A stretch of DNA of 64,000 nucleotides from an uncultured Sphingomonas sp. (GCA_913776045.1 CAJYOI010000017.1:1-64000); one strand, 5' to 3'; positions 1 through 9,264 are shown, counted from the stretch's first letter. Numbers and translations are program-made. The notes: generated from the letters alone by a model not told the origin.

Positions 1-930
1 CTGCCGGCGAGTTTCGGTCGCAACGCGCGGCTGGAGCGGATTGCGGGGCTGCTCGACTGGGGGCCGATCGAGGTGCTGGTGCGGCGGGTGCGGCCGGGGA
101 CGAGCGGTCGGCCGCCATACCGGGCGCTGGCGATGGTGAAGGCGCTGTTGCTTCAGCAATGGTACGGCCTGTCCGATCCGGGGCTGGAGGAAGCCTTGTC
201 CGACCGGGTGTCGTTCCGGCGCTTCTGCGGACTCGCGCTGGAGGAGCCGACACCGGATGAGACGACGCTGTGCCGGTTCCGGCTGGCGCTGGCCGAGGCG
301 GGGCTGGGCGAGGCACTGTTCGCCGAGGTCGCGCGTCAGCTCGATGCGGCGGGCTTTCTGGTCAAGGCGGGCACGCTTATCGATGCCTCGCTGGTCGAGG
401 CGGCGGTGCGTCGACCCGCCGATGGTTCGAGCCCCAGGGGGCAGGAGAGCCGGTCGGCGCTCGATCCCGATGCCAACTGGACGCGGGCGGGCAAGGCGCG
501 GCGGCCCTTCTTCGGCTACAAGATCCATATCGGGATCGATCAGGGGTCGGGCCTCATCCGGTCGCGCCGGCTGACACCCGCCAAGGTCTACGAGAGCGAG
601 GTCGCCGACGACCTCATCTGCGGCGACGAGCGCGCGGTCTATGCCGACAAGGCGTATGAGAAGCGCGCCCGGCGCGAGGCGCTCAAGGTCCGCGGCGTCA
701 AGGACCGCATCCAGCATCGGCGCACCAGGGGCCAGCCCCGGCTGCCGCACTGGCAGACCGTTCGCAACACGCTGATCGGCCGCGTCCGTACCGCCGTCGA
801 ACGCACCTTCGCACGCCTCAAGACCGGCCCCTACGGCCTCGCCCGCATGCGATACCGCAGTCTCTCGCGCTGCAGCTTCCACCTCGATCTCGCCGCCATC
901 GCCTACAACCTGCGACGCGCTACCGCCTGA
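1..930 (+). CDS. IS5-family transposase, 5' end outside window
   Basis: DDE transposase that would move an insertion sequence. The frame is open from base 1, so the true start lies upstream; the GTG at 73 is only the first start-like codon inside the window. The order of blocks fits the IS5 group: an N-terminal helix-turn-helix-like part (GRPPYRALAMVKALLLQQWY), the first catalytic Asp in GTLIDASLVEA, the second in YADKAYEKRARR, and the C-terminal ERTFARLK block with the catalytic Glu. The reading frame is intact to its TGA, so it may be active. The right inverted repeat was not identified. Confidence is high for the family and low for the exact element. Confidence 0.9.
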   Translation: MPASFGRNARLERIAGLLDWGPIEVLVRRVRPGTSGRPPYRALAMVKALLLQQWYGLSDPGLEEALSDRVSFRRFCGLALEEPTPDETTLCRFRLALAEAGLGEALFAEVARQLDAAGFLVKAGTLIDASLVEAAVRRPADGSSPRGQESRSALDPDANWTRAGKARRPFFGYKIHIGIDQGSGLIRSRRLTPAKVYESEVADDLICGDERAVYADKAYEKRARREALKVRGVKDRIQHRRTRGQPRLPHWQTVRNTLIGRVRTAVERTFARLKTGPYGLARMRYRSLSRCSFHLDLAAIAYNLRRATA

Positions 931-1060
931 TCCCCGAACACGACAGAGACGGGTTGCGACATCGAATTTGCCACAACTGTCAAGCCAACTCCCGTCAAAC
1001 CAACCGCCACCGCCTCGGCTACACGTCATACCAACGCCAGACCTCCTTTCGCAGAGGTCT

Positions 1061-1137
1061 CGCGAAGGCGGGGATCAATTATGGCTGGCTTTCGTGAGTC
1101 TCACGACGTTCAGCGACTATCGATTCTCGCCTTCGCG
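1061..1137. repeat. Palindromic intergenic repeat
   Basis: The arm at 1061-1076 (CGCGAAGGCGGGGATC) is repeated in inverted form at 1122-1137 with 14 of 16 positions matching. Read on the minus strand it gives the peptide SFPRRRESI, which often appears in spurious ORFs from this kind of dispersed repeat. It sits between the IS5 transposase and the convergent hydrolase gene and could form a hairpin. The name of the repeat family is not claimed. Confidence 0.7.
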
Positions 1138-1166
1138 GGAATGACGGTGGAAAGAGCTTCGCGTAG

Positions 1167-1940
1167 TTATCGAACTGCGCGGAGCAGCTGGTCCCGTAGC
1201 CACTCGAAGTCACCGTCGCCGGCATAACTGTGGCTGGCCGATGCCCGCATCTCCAGCGACGCGTGCGGCCGGTCCGGCAGCTTCGCCCAGGCATCCGCGA
1301 ATGCGACCGCGGTATTGTCCTGCGCGGCGAGCAGGATCGTCACCGGCACCGCCGACGCGCGCAGCGCCGCGGCCATGCGTGCGGCCAGCCCGCTCTCGTC
1401 CGGTGCTCGCACGACCTTCATCAGTCCCCCGGCCAGCTTGCGCAGGTTCACGCCGCCGCGCAGCAATCGTAGCCATTCGCGGGGGTTCCGCAGCCGCTCG
1501 GCGTAACGCGCACGGATCGCCGCGGCCTGGGGCAGGGCGTCGTCGCTGCCGCCGATCCAGGGGTTCGACAGCACCACCGCATCGAGCCCGGCCTGTGCAT
1601 GGAACAGCGCCAGCGCACTCGCCGCGTCGCAATTGCCGAAGCCTACCACGCGCGCGACTCCACTCTCCCGCAACGCCGCCGCCGCCGCCACCATGTCCGC
1701 GGCGCCGCTCTCAAACCCGGCGTTGATCCCCGACGAATCCCCGATCCCGCGCCGGTCGTAGCGCAGTACCGGCACGCCGCGCTGGGCCAACGTCTGAGCC
1801 AGCAGCGCCATCCCGCGATGTGCGCCGCAGCGGAGCTCGTTGCCGCCGGAGACGATCAGCATTCCGGTCTCGCCTGGCGCTTCGTCCAACGTCGCGACGA
1901 GCGTCTCGCCGTCACAGGGGATCTCGATCAGCCGGCGCAT
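1167..1940 (-). CDS. Exosortase A system-associated hydrolase 1
   Basis: Alpha/beta-hydrolase-fold protein of the kind called hydrolase 1 in XrtA loci (TIGR03100 type); its substrate is unknown. Visible are the strand-turn region YDRRGIGDS and the nucleophile elbow GFGNCDAAS, where a Cys near residue 104 stands in the usual Ser position, as I recall for this family. The ATG at 1940 gives 257 residues; a GTG at 1952 would add four. The start overlaps the end of the upstream hydrolase 2 gene, so the two are probably co-translated. ACP, hydrolase 2 and hydrolase 1 form a minus-strand operon divergent from the ligase-decarboxylase pair. A cytoplasmic role in tailoring a lipid or acyl group is inferred from the neighbours only. 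Confidence 0.85.
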   Translation of the reverse strand: MRRLIEIPCDGETLVATLDEAPGETGMLIVSGGNELRCGAHRGMALLAQTLAQRGVPVLRYDRRGIGDSSGINAGFESGAADMVAAAAALRESGVARVVGFGNCDAASALALFHAQAGLDAVVLSNPWIGGSDDALPQAAAIRARYAERLRNPREWLRLLRGGVNLRKLAGGLMKVVRAPDESGLAARMAAALRASAVPVTILLAAQDNTAVAFADAWAKLPDRPHASLEMRASASHSYAGDGDFEWLRDQLLRAVR

Positions 1941-2638
1941 GTTCGCACCCACTGCGCGATGTCGTCGGCAAGCGTTTCGGCGAGCGACAGATCATTGTCG
2001 GGCTCGGCACGACGCCAGAGCGGAACTCCCGTCACCTTGCGGTCGGCAGGCGCTGGATCGATCTCCAGACGAACCGTTCGCTGTGTCGGGCCGTCGCCGG
2101 CGAAGAGCAGCGCACCAGAAAGATCGGCGAGCAGGTCAGGGGACAACGACTGGCCACCGATCCGGATCGGCCCATCTTCCGCACCGATGATCGTGTGGCG
2201 ATCGTAGCGGCCACCACCCGCTTCCGCATTCTTGATCCGGACAAGCTCGCGCAGCACATTCTCACCCGCTTGCGGAGCAAAATGCCAGCGCCCGAAACTG
2301 AGCGAGAGGGCATCGAGCAACGCACCGCTGCGGATGCCGATGGCGTAGGTCTGGCGGCCTTGAGCATCGAACGAAAGCGTCAGCGCCTCGTGCGCTACTC
2401 GAATTGCCATCAGCGTCACATCTTGCAGCGCGACTAGGCTCTCGCCCGTCCCCGGTAGATCCGGCAACACACTCGCTACGCCGCGCGCCGCCAGCGCGCG
2501 CATCATCGTGACCGCGAAGGTGCGCGTGCGGTTCGCTTCCTCGAACAGGGGCAGCGCGACGATGACGACCGGGCCAGTGTCGGGGCCGAGGCGGATCATC
2601 GCCTCGCGCCCGCCGGCCCAGTCGTACCAATCGATCAA
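1928..2638 (-). CDS. Exosortase A system-associated hydrolase 2
   Basis: Second alpha/beta-hydrolase-like protein of XrtA loci (TIGR03101 type), 236 residues. The LPGTGES segment and the elbow-like GIRSGALL fit the fold; the substrate is unknown. The longest form starts with a TTG that overlaps the TGA of the ACP gene (TTGA), which suggests translational coupling. An ATG at 2599 preceded by GAGG is a plausible alternative and would give 223 residues. It overlaps the start of hydrolase 1 by 13 bases. The pair is normally found together in XrtA clusters, so the call rests on both sequence and context. Confidence 0.8.
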   Translation of the reverse strand: MIDWYDWAGGREAMIRLGPDTGPVVIVALPLFEEANRTRTFAVTMMRALAARGVASVLPDLPGTGESLVALQDVTLMAIRVAHEALTLSFDAQGRQTYAIGIRSGALLDALSLSFGRWHFAPQAGENVLRELVRIKNAEAGGGRYDRHTIIGAEDGPIRIGGQSLSPDLLADLSGALLFAGDGPTQRTVRLEIDPAPADRKVTGVPLWRRAEPDNDLSLAETLADDIAQWVRTCAG

Positions 2639-2907
2639 CCGAGCGCCTTGCGCTTGGCGAATTCGGTAAGGCTACCGAAGCTTTCCAGCGTCTCGCCGTC
2701 GATATCGTCGTCGTCGATCAGGATGCCCAGCCGGTCCTCGATCTCGGTCAGCACGCCGGCGACCGCCATCGAATCGAGCTCGGGCAGCGCGCCGAACAGG
2801 GGGGTATCCTCGCGGAACGCCGCGGCCCGCTCTTCGCTCACGCCGAGCACGTCACGCAGCACCGCGCGGACGGTTTCGACGATTTCGGCTGCCCCATCGG
2901 GTTGCAC
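2635..2907 (-). CDS. Acyl carrier protein of the XrtA locus
   Basis: Small acidic acyl carrier protein, about 90 residues. The phosphopantetheine site is the Ser in ELDSMAVAGV, followed by the helix TEIEDRLGI. I chose the GTG at 2907 because GGGGGAAG lies seven bases upstream of it; the open frame continues to 2988 but that part overlaps the promoter side of the divergent ligase gene and does not look like ACP. It would carry an acyl group activated by the neighbouring ligase. First gene of the minus-strand ACP-hydrolase-hydrolase operon. Confidence 0.85.
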   Translation of the reverse strand: MQPDGAAEIVETVRAVLRDVLGVSEERAAAFREDTPLFGALPELDSMAVAGVLTEIEDRLGILIDDDDIDGETLESFGSLTEFAKRKALG

Positions 2908-2996
2908 GGCCAGACTTCCCCCGGAAAAATCTTTTGCGCGCCCTACTTTGGGCGACACGCCTTGCCAAGTCCGTGCGGCCGAAGCCATGTGTCGTC

Positions 2997-4496
2997 ATGG
3001 CGCAGCCCGATCCCACGCCCCGGCCGATCGACCAAGTCCTGCGCGGGCGCCCGGACGCTGTCGCGGTGGAGGACCGCGCCGGGGCGCTGACCTATGCAAA
3101 AGCGGAGGACGCCGTCGCGCGGCTGGCGGGCTGGCTCGCCGGGTTCGGCCTGCCGCCGGGCACGCGCGTCGCCAGCTGGCTGCCGAAGACGCGCGAGGCG
3201 TGCTTGCTGCCGCTCGCCGCGCCGCGGGCAGGGCTCGTGCATGTCCCGATCAACCCGGTCCTGAAACGCGCGCAGGTCGCGCATATCCTGGCCGACAGCG
3301 GCGCGGCGCTGTTGGTCAGCCAGCCGAGCCGGATCGCGACGCTGGAGCCTAGCGACGTGGCTACTTCCGTCATCGTGCCGGAGGCGATCGGGCAGGGCGA
3401 TCCGTTGCCCCCGAGCGATTCCGATCCGGACGCGCTCGCCGCGATCCTCTACACTTCGGGCTCGACGGGCCGGCCCAAGGGGGTGATGCTTAGCCACGCC
3501 AATCTGTGGCTCGGCGCGGTCAGCGTCGCACACTATCTGCGCCTGTCGCCGGACGACCGCGTGCTCGGCGTGCTGCCGCTCAGTTTCGACTACGGCCAGA
3601 ACCAGCTGCTTTCGACCTGGTATGCCGGCGCGCGCGTCATTCCGCTCGACTATCTGACCGCGCGCGACGTGGTGAAGGCGGTGGTGCGTCATAAGGTCAC
3701 GACGCTCGCTGGGGTGCCGCCTTTGTGGGTGCAGTTGCTCGAAGCTGAGTGGGGCGATGCCGTCGTCACGCTGCGTCGCCTGACCAATTCCGGCGGCGCG
3801 CTCACCCCGCGGCTGGTACGTGGCTTACGCGAGCGATTTCCGCACGCCGACCTCTACCCTATGTACGGCCTGACCGAAGCGTTTCGATCGACCTACCTCG
3901 AGCCTGCGCTGGTCGATGCCCATCCGGACTCGATCGGCCGCGCGATCCCCTTTGCCGAGATCATGATCGTCCGCCCCGACGGCACCGAAGCTGCACCCGA
4001 AGAACCTGGTGAACTGGTCCACGCTGGTCCGCTCGTTGCACGGGGCTATTGGCAGGACGCAGAGCGTACCGCTGCGCGCTTCCGCCCGGCGCCTAGCTGG
4101 TCACGGTACGGCGGCACGGCGGTCTGGTCGGGCGACACCGCGGTTGCGGACGCGCAGGGCCTGCTGCGCTTTGTCGGGCGCGATGACGAGATGATCAAAT
4201 CTTCAGGCAACCGCATCAGTCCGACCGAGGTCGAGGAGGCCGTCGTCGCAGGGGGCGAAGCGGCCGAAGCGATGGCGATCGGCGTGGCGGATGCGCGGCT
4301 GGGGCAGGCGATCGTCGTCGTCGTCCGCGGCGATTCCGCACGCGAGGATGATCTGCGGGCACGCTTGCGCCGCGACCTGCCGAGCTTCATGCAGCCGACA
4401 CGCTATGAGTGGCTGGCGGAGCTGCCACGCAACGCCAATGGAAAGCTCGATCGGGCGGCGCTCGCCCGGTCGGTGCGCGAAGGGAAGCCCTTGTGA
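2997..4496 (+). CDS. Acyl-CoA/AMP-dependent ligase, XrtA-associated
   Basis: Adenylate-forming ligase (ANL superfamily, TIGR03098 type), 499 residues from the ATG at 2997. The phosphate-binding loop YTSGSTGRPKGV is near residue 152, the YPMYGLTEAF motif near 288, the hinge Asp block FVGRDDEMIKSSGNRI near 400, and the C-terminal lysine motif NANGKLDRAA near 480, so the enzyme looks complete. It probably activates a carboxylic acid and loads the divergently encoded ACP. Its TGA overlaps the GTG of the decarboxylase gene (GTGA), so the pair is likely co-translated. The acyl substrate is not known. Confidence 0.9.
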   Translation: MAQPDPTPRPIDQVLRGRPDAVAVEDRAGALTYAKAEDAVARLAGWLAGFGLPPGTRVASWLPKTREACLLPLAAPRAGLVHVPINPVLKRAQVAHILADSGAALLVSQPSRIATLEPSDVATSVIVPEAIGQGDPLPPSDSDPDALAAILYTSGSTGRPKGVMLSHANLWLGAVSVAHYLRLSPDDRVLGVLPLSFDYGQNQLLSTWYAGARVIPLDYLTARDVVKAVVRHKVTTLAGVPPLWVQLLEAEWGDAVVTLRRLTNSGGALTPRLVRGLRERFPHADLYPMYGLTEAFRSTYLEPALVDAHPDSIGRAIPFAEIMIVRPDGTEAAPEEPGELVHAGPLVARGYWQDAERTAARFRPAPSWSRYGGTAVWSGDTAVADAQGLLRFVGRDDEMIKSSGNRISPTEVEEAVVAGGEAAEAMAIGVADARLGQAIVVVVRGDSAREDDLRARLRRDLPSFMQPTRYEWLAELPRNANGKLDRAALARSVREGKPL

Positions 4497-5698
4497 AGCC
4501 GACTGGTCCGATCCCGCCCTGGTTCGCCGGTGACGGTCCGTTGACCATCGCCGGCCGCGCGGCGGAGGACTGGGCGGCCGAACATGGCACGCCGCTGTTC
4601 GTCTATGATTTCGCGATCGTCGCCGACCGGGTCGCGACGTTGCGCGCGGCTATGCCCGACGCGGTCGAAATCCATTATGCGATCAAGGCCAATCCTCACC
4701 CGCCGCTGCTCGCCGCGATCGCATCGTTGGTCGGGGGACTCGACGTCGCGTCGGCGGGCGAACTCGACAAGGCGTTGGTGGTAAAGCCGGCCGCGCACAT
4801 CAGCTTCGCCGGGCCGGGCAAGCGCGACCGCGAGCTCGAAGCCGCGATCCGCGCGGGCGCGACGATCAATCTGGAAAGCGACGGCGAAGCGACCCGCGCG
4901 CTCGCCATCGCCGATCGCATCGGCATCACGCCGAAGCTGGCCGTCCGGGTGAACCCCAGCTTCGAGTTGAAGGGTTCGGGGATGAAGATGGGCGGGCGTC
5001 CGTCGCCGTTCGGCATCGACGGGCCCCACGTGCCCGCACTCGTCCGCCGCCTGATCGACGCGGGCGCGGACTGGCGCGGCTTTCATATCTTTGCCGGATC
5101 GCAGGCGCTGGATACCGCGGCGATCATCGAAACGCAGGCGGCGACCGTGCGGCTGGCGCGCGAGCTTGCCGACAGTGCCGGCGCGGCGCCGCCGCTGGTC
5201 AATCTGGGCGGTGGGCTGGGCGTGCCGTATTTCAACGGCGATACCCCGGTCGACATCTCCGCGGTCGGCGCGGCGCTGGGCGAAATGCTGGAGCCCGGCT
5301 GGGCCTATGCGATTGAGCTCGGCCGCTGGCTGGTGGCGGAAAGCGGCGTGTACCTGACCCGTGTGGTCGACCGGAAGGAGAGTGGCGGCGAAATCTTTCT
5401 GGTGGTCGACGGGGGCCTCAACCACCAGCTCGCCGCCACGGGCAATTTCGGCACAGTCGTCCGTCGCAACTATCCGGTGGCCCACGCCCGCAGGGACGAG
5501 GCGACCGAGACGGTGTCGATCGTCGGCCCGCTCTGCACGCCGCTCGATCGACTGGCGGATCGCATCGCCTTTCCGCGCGCCGATGTCGACGACGTCGTCG
5601 CGATCTTTCTGGCCGGCGCCTACGGCCCGACCGCGAGCCCTTCGGGCTTTCTGGGGCACCCGGCAGCAGCGGAAGTGCTGGTATCGGGCGACGTCTGA
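4493..5698 (+). CDS. PLP-dependent decarboxylase, XrtA-associated
   Basis: Fold-type III pyridoxal-phosphate decarboxylase related to diaminopimelate/ornithine decarboxylases (TIGR03099 type), 401 residues. The PLP lysine is in YAIKANPHP near residue 64; HIFAGSQ and NLGGGLGVPY form the phosphate-binding parts; GPLCTPLDRLA and GAYGPTASPSGF carry C-terminal active-site residues. The GTG at 4493 overlaps the stop of the ligase. Upstream in-frame codons lie inside the ligase gene and are not homologous. It probably makes an amine or amino-acid derivative for the XrtA-linked polymer or a lipid; the substrate is inferred, not shown. Confidence 0.9.
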   Translation: MKPTGPIPPWFAGDGPLTIAGRAAEDWAAEHGTPLFVYDFAIVADRVATLRAAMPDAVEIHYAIKANPHPPLLAAIASLVGGLDVASAGELDKALVVKPAAHISFAGPGKRDRELEAAIRAGATINLESDGEATRALAIADRIGITPKLAVRVNPSFELKGSGMKMGGRPSPFGIDGPHVPALVRRLIDAGADWRGFHIFAGSQALDTAAIIETQAATVRLARELADSAGAAPPLVNLGGGLGVPYFNGDTPVDISAVGAALGEMLEPGWAYAIELGRWLVAESGVYLTRVVDRKESGGEIFLVVDGGLNHQLAATGNFGTVVRRNYPVAHARRDEATETVSIVGPLCTPLDRLADRIAFPRADVDDVVAIFLAGAYGPTASPSGFLGHPAAAEVLVSGDV

Positions 5699-5780
5699 GC
5701 CAGGTTTGTGATCGGCGTGAAGGTCCACCCATCGAACAGCATCGGTACGGGCCTGTCGGCGCCGCTCCGCTTCGGCGGCG

Positions 5781-5936
5781 TCACGACTTCGGCTCGTGTT
5801 CGCGCACGGCGATGCGGCGGCGCGATGCGCGGCGATAGCGTTTCGCGTGCGAATTGCGTCGTAGGATGAACAGGGCGGTGCCGATGCCGACGACCAGAAC
5901 GGCCATCAGCATATAGGCGATAAGTTCGCGGGACAT
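5781..5936 (-). CDS. Small single-span membrane protein (hypothetical)
   Basis: A 51-residue frame from ATG 5936 to TGA 5781. It has one hydrophobic segment near residues 6-25 (IAYMLMAVLVVGIGTALFIL) followed by a very basic tail rich in Arg, which predicts an inner-membrane protein with the tail in the cytoplasm. There is no convincing Shine-Dalgarno sequence. It lies alone, antisense, between the decarboxylase gene and the export operon. I do not recognise a family, and it could be a chance frame in GC-rich DNA. Confidence 0.45.
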   Translation of the reverse strand: MSRELIAYMLMAVLVVGIGTALFILRRNSHAKRYRRASRRRIAVREHEPKS

Positions 5937-6134
5937 TGTGGCCGTCTATCTGATCGCCGGTCGATCGCCCGCCGGCTTTTCCTTACAAATCTCTATGTGG
6001 ATCAAAATTTTAGTGCCGGTGCGACTGGCCGCCGCGCAGCGTCCCTAACCCAAATTTTACCTCTCACGACCATAGCTGACCTGTCCTGCGTGGAATCGTG
6101 ATTCACGGATCCGCGCGCAGACGGAGATGATTTG

Positions 6135-6779
6135 ATGCGTTCGCGTGATTCGATGAAGGTGGTCCTGGGGGCCGGCGCAGCGTCGCTGCTGCTCACCGCA
6201 TGCGGCGGGGCGGGCGGTCGTCCCGAACTGCCACCCGCCGCTTTCGTCGCGTCGAAGGAGGGGCCGGGCGAGGAATATGTCATCGGTCCGCTAGACCAGC
6301 TACAAATCTTCGTCTGGCGCAATCCCGAACTGACCGCGGACGTGCAGGTCCGCCCGGACGGCCGCATCACCGTGCCGCTGGTCACCGATATGCCTGCTGT
6401 CGGGAAGACCCCGACGATGCTGGCCGATGACCTGAAGCTGGCGCTGGGCGAATATATCAAGGACCCGATCGTCAGCGTCATCGTCAAGAATTTCGCCGGC
6501 ACGTTCAGCCAGCAGGTCCGCATCGTCGGCGCGACCGAAAAGCCCGCGTCGATCCCCTACCGCGCCAACATGACGCTGCTCGATGCGATGATCGCGGTCG
6601 GGGGGCTCAATCAGTTCGCCGCCGGCAATCGCGCCCGCCTGGTCCGGTTCGACAAGAATACGGGCAAGCAGAAGGAATATGCGGTGAAGCTCGGTAGCCT
6701 GCTGAAGAACGGCGATTCGCGCGCGAACGTCCGGCTGGAACCGGGCGACGTCATCATCATCCCGCAGAGCATGTTCTGA
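6135..6779 (+). CDS. Polysaccharide export lipoprotein, XrtA system
   Basis: Wza-like outer-membrane export protein (TIGR03027 type), 214 residues from the ATG at 6135, with GGAG nine bases upstream. The signal peptide ends in the lipobox LTAC, so the mature protein should be a lipoprotein. The Poly_export domain covers roughly residues 45-120 (YVIGPLDQLQIFVWRNPEL) and an SLBB-type ligand domain follows to the end. It begins the long exopolysaccharide operon, and its TGA overlaps the ATG of the chain-length gene. It should form the outer-membrane channel for the polymer. Confidence 0.93.
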   Translation: MRSRDSMKVVLGAGAASLLLTACGGAGGRPELPPAAFVASKEGPGEEYVIGPLDQLQIFVWRNPELTADVQVRPDGRITVPLVTDMPAVGKTPTMLADDLKLALGEYIKDPIVSVIVKNFAGTFSQQVRIVGATEKPASIPYRANMTLLDAMIAVGGLNQFAAGNRARLVRFDKNTGKQKEYAVKLGSLLKNGDSRANVRLEPGDVIIIPQSMF

Positions 6780-8320
6780 TGGGCAGCGGCCTCTTCGACG
6801 AACTGCGCCTGGCGCTGCATGCGGTGTGGACGCGCCGCTGGATCGCGCTCGCCGTCGCCTGGGGCATCTGCCTGATCGGCTGGCTGGTCGTGTCGCAGAT
6901 TCCCAATCAGTATGAATCGCACGCGCGCGTCTTCGTCCAGCTGCGCAACATTCTGCCGACCCAGAACGGCGCGACCCAGGCCGACCAGACCAAGGCGGTC
7001 GATCGCATCCGCCAAACGCTGACCTCGGCGGTCAACCTCGAGAAGGTCGTCCGCGGCACCGACATCGCGCAGACGGTGTCGAGCGACCGCGACGTCGCCG
7101 ATCGCATCGCCGGCCTGCAGAAGGCGATCAAGATCACCTCGACGCAGGACAATCTGTTCGAAATCTCCGCGACAATCGCCAATGCCGGCGCGTCGGATGC
7201 GGCCAATGCGAAGCTGGCCCGCCAGATCGTGCAAAAGCTGATCGACATCTTCGTCGAGGACAATCTGTCGAACAACCGCGACGAAACCTCGCAGTCGCTC
7301 GCCTTCCTCGACAACCAGCTCGCCGCGCGTCAGCGCCAGTTGCAGGATGCCGAGGCCAAGCGCGCCGAGTTCCAGGCGAAGTTCCTCGGCTCGCTGCCCG
7401 GCACGGGGACGCTCGACGACCGCATGTCGCAGGCGCGCACCCAGCTCGCGCAGATCGACAGCGACCTCGCTGCCGCCCAGTCGAGCCTGGCCGCGGTCAA
7501 CGGCCAGATGGCGGGTACGTCGCCGACCGTCGCCGGGGGTGGCGCAGCGGGTGGTGCCGGCCCGGCTCGTGCGCGGTTGCAGGCCATCCAGGGACAGATC
7601 GCCGAAGGCCGCGGTCGCGGCTGGACCGACAACCACCCCGACATGATCGCGCTGCGCAATCAGCTGGCCGCCGCGACTGCTGCAGCGCGCGGCGAACCGG
7701 TCGGCGGCGGCGACGGCGGGAGCCCGAACCCGCTCTACCTGTCGCTGAAGTCGATGCAGGCCGACAAGGCTTCGCAGGTCGCCGCCCTTCAGGAGCGCCG
7801 CAATCAGATCAGCCGCGATCTCAACGCCTTCGACGCCAAGGTCGCGCAGTCGCCCGGTGCCGCGGCGCAACAGGCCGCGATCGACCGCGACTATCAGGTG
7901 CTGAAAAGCCAGTACGACCAGCTGCTCGCCGACCGCGAACAGACCCAGCTGCGCAACCAGGTCCAGACCCAGACTGACGCGGTGAAGTTCAACGTGGTCG
8001 ATCCGCCGACGTCCCCACGCGCGCCGACCGCGCCCAATCGCCCGCTGTTCCTGACCGGCGTGCTGATCCTGGGCCTGTGCGGTGGAATCGGGGCGGCGTG
8101 GGCGATGTCGCAGATGCGCACGACCTTCGCGACCTCCAGCCGGCTGGAAAAGGCCAGCGGTATGCCGATCCTGGGGTCGATCGGGGAAACCGTGTCGGCG
8201 GCGCAGATCGCGCTGCGCCGTCGCCGGCTGCGTCTGTTCGCCGGCGGGGCAGGGGCGCTCGCCGCAGCCTGGGCCCTGCTGCTCGGTCTAGAATTCTTCC
8301 AGCGCGGCATGGTCGCCTGA
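6779..8320 (+). CDS. XrtA-system chain-length determinant protein (Wzz-like)
   Basis: Polysaccharide co-polymerase of 513 residues (TIGR03007 type). One membrane span lies near residues 18-37, a long periplasmic part rich in Gln, Ala and charged residues (about 180-400) looks like coiled coil, and C-terminal hydrophobic spans lie near 420-440 and 480-505. The kinase domain is separate and is encoded by the next gene. It should set polymer length at the inner membrane together with the autokinase and the export lipoprotein. The start overlaps the previous stop (TGATG). Confidence 0.9.
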   Translation: MGSGLFDELRLALHAVWTRRWIALAVAWGICLIGWLVVSQIPNQYESHARVFVQLRNILPTQNGATQADQTKAVDRIRQTLTSAVNLEKVVRGTDIAQTVSSDRDVADRIAGLQKAIKITSTQDNLFEISATIANAGASDAANAKLARQIVQKLIDIFVEDNLSNNRDETSQSLAFLDNQLAARQRQLQDAEAKRAEFQAKFLGSLPGTGTLDDRMSQARTQLAQIDSDLAAAQSSLAAVNGQMAGTSPTVAGGGAAGGAGPARARLQAIQGQIAEGRGRGWTDNHPDMIALRNQLAAATAAARGEPVGGGDGGSPNPLYLSLKSMQADKASQVAALQERRNQISRDLNAFDAKVAQSPGAAAQQAAIDRDYQVLKSQYDQLLADREQTQLRNQVQTQTDAVKFNVVDPPTSPRAPTAPNRPLFLTGVLILGLCGGIGAAWAMSQMRTTFATSSRLEKASGMPILGSIGETVSAAQIALRRRRLRLFAGGAGALAAAWALLLGLEFFQRGMVA

Positions 8321-8331
8321 GGAAGGTCACG

Positions 8332-9264
8332 ATGAACGACGCCACACCCAATCGCCTGACCGGAAGCCTGGTCGAACGCGCCGCCCTGAAATGGGATCTG
8401 GCGCCGCCGCCGCTTGCGTATGAGGCGCCGCAACCGACCCGTCCGGTCGAGCGGGAGGCTCCCGCCGCTGCGACGCCGTTCGGCCCGGTCATCGCGCCGG
8501 CCGCAGCCCCGATCCGCCCGCGGCGTAGCGGGCACCCGATCGCGACGATCGACCGCGCCGCCCTGCGCCAGCACGGCCTGATCGTTCCGGGCACCGCGGT
8601 CACCGCGCTGGCGGAGGAGTTCCGTCTGGTGAAGCGCAACCTTCTGACCACCGCGCGCGAGATCGCCGACCCGGCCAAGGCACGCGCGATCCTGATCTGC
8701 TCGGCCCAGCCGGACGAGGGTAAGACCTTCTGCGCGATCAACCTCGCGCTGTCGCTCGCCGCCGAACGCGACGTCGAGGTGCTGCTGGTCGACGCCGATT
8801 TCGCCAAGCCCGACGTGTTCGAGACGTTGGGCATCACCGCCGACGCGCCGGGCGTGCTCGATGCCATCGCCGACCCGTCGATCGACGTCGAGGACGGCGT
8901 CATCGACACCGACGTGCCGCACCTGTCGGTGCTGGGGGCAGGCAAAAGGTCGAACGACGACACCGAATTGCTCGCCAGTGCGCGTGCGGCAGAGGTGCTG
9001 CGCCGCCTGACGACGGCCAACCCGAACCGCATCGTGGTCTTCGATTCGCCACCCGCACTCGCCGCATCGCCCGCCGCAGTGCTGGCGCAGCACGTCGGGC
9101 AAACGATGCTGGTCGTTCGCGCCGATTCGACCAGCGAGAGCGACCTGCGCGAAGCGGTGACGCTGCTCGGCGCGTGCGATCACATCGGCCTGGTGCTCAA
9201 CTCCGTAGTCTTTCAGCCCGGCGGCCGGCGCTTCGGCTATTATGGTCAGGAGGGCGCGGAATGA
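8332..9264 (+). CDS. XrtA-associated tyrosine autokinase (CpsD/CapB-like)
   Basis: Bacterial tyrosine kinase of the P-loop ATPase type (TIGR03018), 310 residues. The ATG at 8332 follows GGAAGG; frames further upstream belong to the chain-length gene. The Walker A region is SAQPDEGKTF near residue 124 and the Walker A' strand is VLLVDADFAKPD near 150; the switch region is VVFDSPPA. The C-terminal tail is short with only two tyrosines (GYYGQ), fewer than classical BY-kinases. It probably cycles phosphorylation with the chain-length protein to control assembly. The stop overlaps the next start (ATGA). Confidence 0.88.
   Translation: MNDATPNRLTGSLVERAALKWDLAPPPLAYEAPQPTRPVEREAPAAATPFGPVIAPAAAPIRPRRSGHPIATIDRAALRQHGLIVPGTAVTALAEEFRLVKRNLLTTAREIADPAKARAILICSAQPDEGKTFCAINLALSLAAERDVEVLLVDADFAKPDVFETLGITADAPGVLDAIADPSIDVEDGVIDTDVPHLSVLGAGKRSNDDTELLASARAAEVLRRLTTANPNRIVVFDSPPALAASPAAVLAQHVGQTMLVVRADSTSESDLREAVTLLGACDHIGLVLNSVVFQPGGRRFGYYGQEGAE

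Noticed and set aside
1079-1294. Short minus-strand frame containing SFPRRRESI
   Set aside because: The peptide comes from a palindromic repeat and is not a protein.
5937-6134. Possible sigma-54 promoter before the export operon
   Set aside because: No clear GG-N10-GC element with the expected flanks could be placed.
6611-7870. Antisense frame of about 420 codons in the chain-length gene
   Set aside because: No family features; the Wzz-like protein on the plus strand is well supported.
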